Source of the DNA: Pempheris klunzingeri
Lineage: Eukaryota; Chordata; Actinopteri; Acropomatiformes; Pempheridae
Length of the DNA stretch: 64,000 bases
Direction of reading: 5' to 3'
NCBI RefSeq assembly: GCF_042242105.1
Contig: NC_092025.1
Coordinates: 16,956,156 to 17,020,155 of the forward strand
Shown: positions 53,545 to 59,801 of the stretch, piece after piece
Layout: each line of letters begins with the position of its first letter
Position numbering within the stretch: the stretch's first letter is position 1
Translations under genes and position numbers: made by a program
Notes under the pieces: model-generated
The model's database searches: none
What the model was told of the DNA's origin: nothing
What the model saw: only the letters and a program-made list of their open reading frames with translations

Positions 53545-56500
53545 TTTATGGGCGCTGTATACCCTCGCACACACGACCATGGATCTGTCCTCCATCACCA
53601 TAGCAACGACAACACCTGTTCATTTTGTTTGTTTGTTTGTTTTCTTTTTGTTTTGACATTCCATCTTGACATTGTGCACATGGACCAAAGACACTGAGGA
53701 TGATGATGATGATGATCATGATGAAGCCACAGGGGAGAAAAGAGTGAAAGATGGTGAGAGATAATGAGGAAACGTGTTCACTTGCCAACAGTGGCCATCT
53801 CATTTATTCAGGATCTTTCATTCTATGTTTTCTTTTGGACACTTTTATATATACATATATATATGTATATATTATATATATATATTATATATATATCTAT
53901 ATGTATGCATTTTGTTTTTCTATGTTGTGATTTAAAAAAAAAAAAAATTCTGTTTTTTTGTTTTTTTTGTGTTATACCATCAACTATTCACACAAAAACG
54001 AGAGGTTTCGAGCCCTTCAAACCTTTTGGTACTACAGTGTAACACAGTGGGCAAGCCATTTGAAACAGTTCAATTAGAATACAAAAAAAAAACATTAGGA
54101 TATGGTTGATTGACATTTAAATTACTAACTGAAGATATCAGTGAAATCAAACATTTCCTAAAGGTTTTTAAATACCTGAACTGTTTTGAAATGTTGTCCA
54201 GGTGCAGTGTGTCTGTTAACCTTTTTGTAACCACGGGAATTTATATTAATTTCACAGTAGAATAAACCCCTGTATCAAATAAGCCCAGATAATACATTTA
54301 CATAGCATTATGTCGAGCAATAAAACTGAGTACCTGTATACTGTTTATATCGCTGCATATACATAGGTACTGACAACCTAAAACTTATTCTTAAGTCTGA
54401 ATAAAAACGTATGCAATATTTTGGTGCTGTTTCATATTAACTGTATGTGAATATTTTTTAGAGCTTACCCAGCTTAATATGCAAAATGTACTAGTTTTTG
54501 AATATGATATTATTGTAAGAAGCACATACGACGGTGTACATTGTCCATAAGTGATGTAACTTTATTGTAAACTATGAGTGATCGCCTCGATGTGAGTGTT
54601 GTGACAGTGGACACAAACATGAAGCCAGTATATATACACACTCACACACTCACACAGGGTTCAGGAAAACATGCAAGCCTCAGCTCGCTGTAGAAGAGTT
54701 TACACTCAGAGATGGCGAAAAGAGCAGCTGTAATCACCGTCTGTCGTTGGAAATAAATGCAACCCCCCCCCCTCATCCGACTTTGATGTGTGTCTCTGCC
54801 GTGGTTTGTTTGACGGTGTTCACTCAGATGAAAGTGAAACACATGCAGGTGAAGACGCCTAATTCCTACCACACACACACACACACACACACAGGCAACA
54901 GACAGAGGCTGTCTGCTTCAAATGTAACCCAAACAGCTGTGAGCTTTAGACGCAGCGTTTCCTGTTTAGTGATCTCTGACAGAAAAGCTGAGTGATGTTT
55001 GCACAGTCTGCACACAATCCTCCCTGCTTTCAACCCTGTGCTGCTGACCTCAGCTGGGTGTGTGTGTGTGTGTTCAAGAAAGCACGTTTACAGTGTGTTT
55101 GCCAATGGTGGAAAGGAAGGTGTGGGTGTGATGATGCGTGTGAGTGGCTTGTGCATGTACAGTGTGCGTGTTTGACACAAACTGGCAGCTGGCAGTGTGA
55201 TGGCTGGATTTCAACACTCAATAACTGCTTCCTTGCGCCATCTCCCTCTCAGCTTCTCCTCATCCAAATGTGAAAACACAGATGTAATAGTTAGCAGTAT
55301 TGATTGGATAATATAGGTAATGTAGAGATGGACGGGATAATGCATGTACATTTGATTCATTTATACATTAGGAATTAGTGGAGATCAATAAATAATAGCA
55401 AGATTTAGATAGTTGTGTATTTTTACATTCATATGTAATATGCTAAATTGACCCGTCCCCTCCCCCAAAAAAACAAACTATAATAAGGTGAAAATATGCA
55501 GGAAATGTCTTCAGTTTTGGTCTTTGTCAATTTTGTCCACATAACATGCATGTGTTTATTGAAACTGGGATGTATGCATGACAGAGAGCCAACTTCCTTC
55601 ACCAAGTGTTTTGTTTGTATTATAATACCAAGTCTGAACTTATTGAATCCTGTCTTTGACAATTACCCTCCATAATGCTGAAACTAATAAAAACTAAACT
55701 AAAACTAAACTGAAACAAATTAAAAAAATCAAACCGAAACACTCTGGAAACTAACTGAAACTAAACTAAACTGAAAAGGAAAATTAAAAATGCAATGAGG
55801 ATAAATCTAATGAGAAATGCAAAGCTATTAGAACACTGACTGGGTCAGTATTATTGACTTAGTCAATAACCAACCAACCAACAGTTGTTTTTATTATATC
55901 AATTAATCTGTCAGTTATTTTCTCAATTAACTGATTAATTGCTTGGCTGGTAAAACGTTAGAAAACAGTGAAAAACACCCATCAGTTTCGTAGGGCTCTA
56001 GGCGTCTGAAAAAATCCCCAAAACATTCCAAAACAACTGAACAACCATGATAACGTTTCTTTATTTCTTATCATTTCCTGTATTGTTGAACGACAGACTG
56101 CGTGTACGATTCACTGAAAACAGACAGGAAGTCAGGACTCAGTATTGAGATCTCTCCATAGTAAATGGTTTTCTGTTTACTGTGAGGGCTCTGCCAGCAC
56201 TATTATTATTCTGTCCACCACCTGCAGGGCTCACTGGATCTCATCCAGCGGCACAATCTGTTCAGGGCTCTCTGTTCTCTCCATCCTTTAGTGCAGCAAC
56301 ACACTCCGCTAACAAAGCTCCATGATAATGACTCCCTGACAGTCTGTTCTACATACAGGACAGCATGGTGGCTCACAGAGACTGTTGTCCACATCTTATG
56401 GGCTTGACTTGTAATGCTGTAGTCAGACCGGGTTTTCATGAGGAATTAGGAAATTACATGAGTAAGGCTGAGATGTTGTTGAAAGTTTAAGTCGTTAACC

Positions 56501-58209
56501 ATGTACAAGTGTACTGAAGTCATATGGGTCAAACCTAACTCTGCTGACTAGATAGACATGAAATACTGGGATTTATGGAAGCCCAAGCAAAAGAAGTGGG
56601 ATAAAATGTTAATAATGAAAACAAACTCACAGCAAGTCAAAACTATAAATCCTAAATTAGAAAATTGTACTGTATAATAATTTCAAATTAGCATATTACA
56701 TTAATTTATAAACTTCCATTTAGGACAACAAACTGATCGACATGGCACAGAAATAGTAAATCAAACTAATTTAATTTACCAATTCTGCATTGTACTTCTT
56801 TAACAAGTGGGATTCCTGATGGACAGTTAGAGGATCGTTATCAATGCAACAGAAACAGATCACTTTGGCTGATTAGACCTGTGTCTGAAATCACTCCATG
56901 TACTATAAGGCTCATTATATATACTGTCCAACATTTTATTTTAGGATCCAAATTCTATAGGGTGTAAATTTATCCACGACATACAGCCCTTAAAAACACA
57001 AAGGGATAGAAAAGTAGTGTGCATGGCATGTATTTAAATCATTAAGGTATAACTACCTTTTTATAGGAACAACACACAAAGCAAAATATGGACATCAGTA
57101 TGTTGCTCAAGTTTGGACGTGTGTTTGAATTTTTTCGTGTGTTTTTTTTCTCCATCTGATGGAGGACTAAACGTGACAACTCTCCAAATGACTCCTGTTG
57201 AAACGGACAAACCAGAAAATTACACTTGAGACTTTCAAAGTCATAGCTTTATTTCTGTGGTTGACCAGACAATAAGCTATAGCTGCCTCAGTAAATGAAG
57301 GAATATGAAAAAAAAAAATAAAACCTTTACACTGGTGTAGCATCCAGCTTGACTTCTCGAATCGAAGCCGACTTTACAGTTGAGAAAACGGACAGTAACC
57401 ATTTCACATTAAAGAGAACATTGCTGGCTCCGCTCAGAACAAAGTCAACAGTTTGAGCAGCTGTGAGTTAAAGAAAGTATGAAGATCAAAGTCTGTTCAG
57501 TGTCTATAAGCTTCAGCTGTTTGGCAGTCAAGTCCCTCTGGACACACTGTGTGCTCAAGTATCAGCAAACATTAAATACTAATATTTGTCACCATTTCAT
57601 TTTACACGCCAGTATTGTGATGAAACTGACATGACTGAGGTATTTACAAAATAAAAAACAGGATACTTTTACCCCAGTACTTCAATTTGGGATTTGATTA
57701 TTTGTGCTTTCATACCTTATGTAATAAGAAAATATGTAAAATACAACAAGTGATGCTGGATCATAATCAGGTAACCTCATGATCTCAAAAACAACAATTT
57801 ATAATCATTCCTGCTCTAATGTAGAATCGATGTCCCGAAGTTGCTCTTGTTTGATATGTAACAGTTGCATGAAGCAAAACTCAACACAGGCGGAAGCAAT
57901 AATGAAATAAAAGTATTTGCAGCATTTAGTCGTGAAATTAAAGCTGATTTGTAAAATGTAGCTTCTGCAAATAACTGTTAAACACTTAGCACAAAAGTTT
58001 AGTACATGTAAGTAAGATTAAAATAAAAAAAAGGTGAAAAAATATAGTTATTTGCATTTTTTTTTTTTTTTTTTTTAAAAAAAGCTTAATCTCAAAAGTG
58101 CTATGTGGCTCGGCAGGGGAACCTGAGCACCAAAATACCTCACAACAAACAAAATCAGGATAGACTCTCAAACATTAAAAAGAAAAAGATCTTGGCCTGA
58201 ACCACACTC

Positions 58210-58241
<32 letters not shown>

Positions 58242-59801
58242 ACACCACTGCCTACGTCTTATCCTTTACCTCCGACTTGTCAAATATAAATAAAGGTCAG
58301 GAAGGTTAAAAAGTAGAAACAAACATGGCGTTAATAAGTCTGGAACTTAAATGGACCTCTTTTCTCTTCAAGGAGAAACATTAAAATCTTAATTCAGTCA
58401 CGCTCCACGATTCGCCACATTTTCTCCTAAACTGCCCGGCTGTCGACACAGAGAGAACAAGTTATGGCATCAGAATCAGAGGTCAACTCGAACACTGATC
58501 CATACACACATTTGGCCGTGGACAAGTGCACAGCAGAGAACGAGTCTGTGCCTTCTCTTAAACCCTGTAAATCATCTCCGTAATGTTATGTCAGGTGAGG
58601 ACCATCTGGACTTCAGTCAGTTACTCCAGTTGCACGGTCACACTTTCTAATTTAGGTGCTAAAATGTGCTGAATTACAGCATGTTGGACTTTCTCGCTGT
58701 GGAATGGAAGCACTGTGCACTTGTAAGAGGTGGGCGTTGTCAATAAATGTCAGACTAGTTGACAGCGGGGTGCAGTGGCGGGCAGGGCGAGACACGTTTC
58801 TGCTGGGAGTCAAATAAACCTCCGGCATCCTTCCCCTCCGCCGCGGGAGTCTCCTCGTTATACAAACACCTAAAACCGTCGTAATACTCGTCAGTGTCCT
58901 TCTCCTCCCTGCCGCCCCTCCCCCTTCCGGCCTGCCTGAGGCTCTGCGTGGGGCTCCAGGCTCGCTCCTCGTCCTGGATCTGAGTGCCGTCGAAGATGTA
59001 GACGGCGTTGGCCGGCAGGGAGAACTCCAGGCTGTGTAGGTACTCGTCCACCATCTCTTTGCAGTGGATAAACTCGGCACTGTCGACCTGGGAGAGCAAC
59101 AGACATCGTAACGTTTGTTAGCGTGTCAAATGGGAGCAAGCTGGAAGCAGATTCGACCAGTTTAAAGAACGATCTGAGATGATCAACTGATCAGCTCAGG
59201 GGATTTTCAGTTTCAGCGTAGTGGCCTGATGCTGTTAAACTATATTTGAGTGACCACAGCCCTCACCGATGTTAAGACAAAAGATCACTAAAAGATCCTT
59301 TTCTCAGTGTGACAGTGGTGGATGTGTAGAAGCAGCTGATGTTTTAACCAAAGATGTGCTGGTTTTTGGCAGTACAGAACATCACATATCACTTAATATA
59401 GGCCTTTAATGTGGTGCCTTCATTCAAAGTAAGTCAATTCTAAACTGCAAAAGGTGCGACGTACAATGAAATGAAAAATACTTGCGAGACATCTAAAAAA
59501 GATAAATACAAGGTATGCTAGCTTACAAAACGAAAAGGCAATCAACCAACATATGGATTCCAATATGTCTAATCACAGAGAAAGAGCCTTCCTAGTGGGC
59601 CTGTGCATTTCTCTTACTTGTGCTTTCTTCAGCAGATTGGTGAAGACGGAGAACCAGTCAGGCGTGAGCGCCTCCAGCTCCAAAGTGATGATGGCCAAGG
59701 CCAACGTGGAGCCCTTGAACTGCCAAAGCTGGTGGCAGGCCATACAGTGCTGCACCTGCCTGGTCCACAACGCCGCCTGGAGGCCCGCAGGCCTCTTCTG
59801 A
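22239..59801 (+). CDS. septin8: Septin-8, long isoform with Cys-rich tail
   Basis: Septins are GTP-binding proteins that polymerise into filaments at membranes and the cytokinetic furrow. Septin-8 belongs to the SEPT6 group (6/8/10/11). Coding exons: 22239-22268, 32941-33055, 33374-33569, 37205-37391, 42742-42903, 44406-44502, 50697-50865, 51039-51171, 51502-51671, then 59633-59801. All phases join, giving 475 residues (human long form about 483). The start [10 protein letters not shown] in a CACCATGG context is typical of septin-8. GTPase motifs: P-loop GETGIGKST at 49-57, DTVG at 101-104, AKAD at 184-187. A coiled coil spans about 320-410. The alternative ending adds residues 420-475 with WW and clustered Cys (450, 459, 460, 462), probably palmitoylated. 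That last exon is antisense to ccni2. Septin11 is excluded by the N-terminus and by this tail. Which teleost copy (8a or 8b) is not decidable here. Confidence 0.88.
24671..24739. repeat. Two-copy tandem duplication, period 36
   Basis: The word TTTTGCATGGAGTGAATTTT occurs twice, with the GCATGG cores starting at 24684 and 24720, separated by T-rich sequence. The copies are virtually identical, so the event is probably recent slippage. Confidence 0.8.
25658..25682. repeat. Homopolymeric G run
   Basis: 24 of 25 bases are G, with a single A at 25666. It is a strong G-quadruplex candidate on the plus (non-template) strand of septin8 intron 1. Length may be affected by sequencing or assembly. Confidence 0.9.
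26222..26765. mobile_element. Non-autonomous DNA-transposon-like repeat
   Basis: It begins AAGGCGCTTTCACAACCACA and ends with 'agcacaggtgtgaaaactcc'. The interior has the 'gagcgtgttccccttggctc' and 'gagttcacacctgcccaag' words that I recall from a widespread fish repeat. No transposase frame is present. The open frame at 26284-26511 is part of the repeat, not a gene. Confidence 0.5.
29865..29927. repeat. Fragment of a common fish repeat
   Basis: 'acttttacttcagtaaagga' followed by 'tcttagtacttctttttacc' matches the end of a common teleost repeat; the fragment at 34790-34915 appears to belong to the same family. Confidence 0.45.
30860..30905. repeat. SINE-tail-like fragment
   Basis: GGCAGATGCTTTTGCTCAAA followed by GTGACTTACAATTA resembles the widespread fish word GGCAGACGCTTTTATCCAAA-GCGACTTACA, which I associate with SINE/LINE tails. 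Only this short part is recognisable. Confidence 0.4.
30975..30995. repeat. (GT)n microsatellite
   Basis: A pure GT run of about 10 units in septin8 intron 1. Confidence 0.9.
31795..31861. repeat. Long (CA)n microsatellite
   Basis: A CA run of about 33 units, the longest in the window, in septin8 intron 1. It is likely polymorphic. Confidence 0.95.
32941..33055 (+). CDS. septin8: septin8 coding exon 2
   Basis: Acceptor CCCCGCAG|A and donor TAG|GTGAGT. It encodes [20 protein letters not shown] and continues to FCFNILCV, leaving in phase 1 just before the P-loop. SEPT6-group septins share this start. Confidence 0.93.
33374..33569 (+). CDS. septin8: septin8 coding exon 3, P-loop and switch regions
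   Basis: It completes GETGIGKST (G1, binds the GTP phosphates) and carries DTVGFGDQ (G3) near its end. Phase 1 in, phase 2 out (donor ACAG|GTGAGG). Confidence 0.95.
33932..33972. repeat. Imperfect 41-base direct repeat, copy 1
   Basis: AGCCAGACTAGCTGGACCAA continues with a CGCAGCGGGCGGTG core. The copy at 34056-34096 is the same length and identical at roughly three quarters of its positions. Confidence 0.55.
34056..34096. repeat. Imperfect 41-base direct repeat, copy 2
   Basis: AGCCAGACCATCTGGACTAA continues with a CGCAGCAGGTGGTA core. It pairs with 33932-33972; the spacing between starts is 124 bases. Confidence 0.55.
34790..34915. repeat. Fish interspersed repeat fragment
   Basis: 'gcagtatgaagtaacataaa' and 'atggaaatactcaagttaac' match my memory of a very common teleost element whose other end resembles 29865-29927. 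Confidence 0.5.
37205..37391 (+). CDS. septin8: septin8 coding exon 4
   Basis: Acceptor TCCCCACAG|T and donor AAG|GTACAC. It encodes 62 residues including [20 protein letters not shown] and [17 protein letters not shown], highly conserved in SEPT6-group septins. Phase 2 in, phase 0 out. Confidence 0.95.
37392..42741 (+). other. septin8: septin8 intron 4
   Basis: No supported exon on either strand. It contains one arm (41712-41762) of an inverted repeat pair whose other arm is in intron 5. Otherwise only simple A/T-rich stretches are seen. Confidence 0.65.
41712..41762 (-). repeat. 51-base inverted repeat, arm 1
   Basis: It is the reverse complement of 44037-44087 with one mismatch; the shared core reads AAACAGGGCTCTGGTGCAGC on the minus strand here. 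It is probably an interspersed repeat present in opposite orientations. Confidence 0.8.
42742..42903 (+). CDS. septin8: septin8 coding exon 5, G4 motif
   Basis: 54 residues, phase 0 at both ends. It starts [20 protein letters not shown], with AKAD being the base-specificity G4 motif, and contains [19 protein letters not shown]. Acceptor TTTCCTCAG|G, donor AAC|GTAAGT. Confidence 0.95.
43849..43888. repeat. Perfect 17-bp inverted repeat with 6-base loop
   Basis: Left arm AGCTTGTTCCTCTGAAC (43849-43865), loop AAGCTG, right arm GTTCAGAGGAACAAGCT (43872-43888), with no mismatch. It lies in septin8 intron 5. Confidence 0.95.
44037..44087 (+). repeat. 51-base inverted repeat, arm 2
   Basis: It pairs with 41712-41762 at 50 of 51 positions. 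Similarity does not clearly extend further. It lies in septin8 intron 5. Confidence 0.8.
44406..44502 (+). CDS. septin8: septin8 coding exon 6
   Basis: Acceptor TTCCTGTGCAG|G, donor AAG|GTGAGA. It encodes [20 protein letters not shown] and [11 protein letters not shown], the end of the GTPase core. Phase 0 in, phase 1 out. Confidence 0.95.
44534..44558. repeat. (GT)n microsatellite
   Basis: A pure GT run of about 12 units just inside septin8 intron 6. Confidence 0.9.
45196..45330. repeat. MITE-like fragment
   Basis: 'agagctgcaacaattagtta' and 'ctgcaactattttgataatt' are the hallmark words of the GCTGCAACTA repeat group also seen at 1304-1561. Confidence 0.55.
47740..48135. repeat. Percomorph interspersed repeat
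   Basis: It contains 'aactttggtgatcccatgac', 'gacttttcctttagggccac' and 'ctgcaaaactaatgatattc', the order I remember for a frequent unclassified fish repeat with internal sub-repeats. Open frames here (47834-48159, both strands) are repeat-derived. Confidence 0.6.
50697..50865 (+). CDS. septin8: septin8 coding exon 7
   Basis: Acceptor TTCCTTTAG|T, donor TTCAG|GTAGAG. It encodes [20 protein letters not shown] and [16 protein letters not shown], the septin unique element before the coiled coil. Phase 1 in, phase 2 out. Confidence 0.95.
51039..51171 (+). CDS. septin8: septin8 coding exon 8, coiled coil
   Basis: Acceptor CTCTCCAG|T, donor GAG|GTCAGT. It encodes [20 protein letters not shown] and [17 protein letters not shown], the first half of the C-terminal coiled coil. 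Phase 2 in, phase 0 out. Confidence 0.95.
51502..51671 (+). CDS. septin8: septin8 coding exon 9, end of coiled coil
   Basis: Acceptor CCCGCTCAG|C. It encodes [20 protein letters not shown] and ends in a Lys/Asp run, KKDKDKK, leaving in phase 2 at AA|GTAAGC. The donor overlaps an in-frame TAA at 51673-51675, so unspliced RNA would end the protein at KDKDKKK. Confidence 0.92.
53541..54420 (+). other. septin8: septin8 proximal last exon (stop and 3' UTR)
   Basis: Acceptor TTTTCCAG at 53533-53540. The first base completes Asn and TAA follows at once; the rest is 3' UTR. It includes a GAT run near 53698-53714 and an AT-rich repeat at 53845-53899. Candidate poly(A) signals stand at 54319-54324 and 54400-54405. 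The exon end is inferred. Confidence 0.65.
53845..53899. repeat. (AT)n-type low-complexity repeat
   Basis: Alternating TA dinucleotides with occasional C or G interruptions, in the proximal septin8 3' UTR. Confidence 0.85.
54870..54893. repeat. (CA)n microsatellite
   Basis: A pure CA run of about 12 units. Confidence 0.9.
55678..55785. repeat. Degenerate AAACTAAA-type satellite-like stretch
   Basis: The words AAACTAAA, AACTGAAA and close variants recur with T and G strongly depleted on the plus strand. It looks like a degenerate short-unit repeat. Confidence 0.6.
55886..56043. repeat. MITE-like fragment
   Basis: 'tcaattaatctgtcagttat' and 'aactgattaattgcttggct' followed by 'aaaacgttagaaaacagtga' match the interior of the GCTGCAACTA repeat group; the ends are worn. 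Confidence 0.55.
58057..58083. repeat. T20A7 homopolymer pair
   Basis: A run of T is followed directly by a run of A, inside the inferred ccni2 3' UTR. Confidence 0.85.
58213..58240. repeat. Poly(A) homopolymer, 28 bases
   Basis: An uninterrupted A run on the plus strand. No retro-element body is recognisable on either side, so it is listed only as simple sequence. Confidence 0.85.
58755..59087 (-). CDS. ccni2: ccni2 last coding exon
   Basis: Acceptor TGCTCTCCCAG|G on the minus strand. It encodes [20 protein letters not shown], a linker rich in Arg/Gly, then [16 protein letters not shown] and [11 protein letters not shown] before the stop. Human cyclin I ends with a matching DDFYDG-RLYNED and SPCPPL pattern. 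Confidence 0.9.
   Translation of the reverse strand, partial: VDSAEFIHCKEMVDEYLHSLEFSLPANAVYIFDGTQIQDEERAWSPTQSLRQAGRGRGGREEKDTDEYYDGFRCLYNEETPAAEGKDAGGLFDSQQKRVSPCPPLHPAVN

Larger units (their letters stand above)
54421..57240. other. Gap between proximal septin8 end and ccni2 3' end
   Basis: No gene is seen. For the long septin8 transcript this is intron 9. It contains a CA microsatellite at 54870-54893, an AAACTAA-rich stretch at 55678-55785 and a MITE-like fragment at 55886-56043. Confidence 0.6.
57248..58754 (-). other. ccni2: Probable ccni2 3' UTR
   Basis: TTTATT at 57248-57253 on the plus strand is AATAAA on the ccni2 strand and is the best poly(A) candidate, giving a 3' UTR of about 1.5 kb. 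Long T/A homopolymers at 58057-58083 and 58213-58240 lie within it. The end is inferred. Confidence 0.45.

Noticed and set aside
53690..53760. Acidic exon encoded by the GAT run (poly-Asp)
   Set aside because: It follows an immediate stop in the proximal last exon, and I see no acceptor that fits the phase. It is best read as 3' UTR microsatellite.
58213..58240. Processed retrocopy signalled by the A28 run
   Set aside because: No coding or SINE body precedes it on the plus strand and no target-site duplication is evident.
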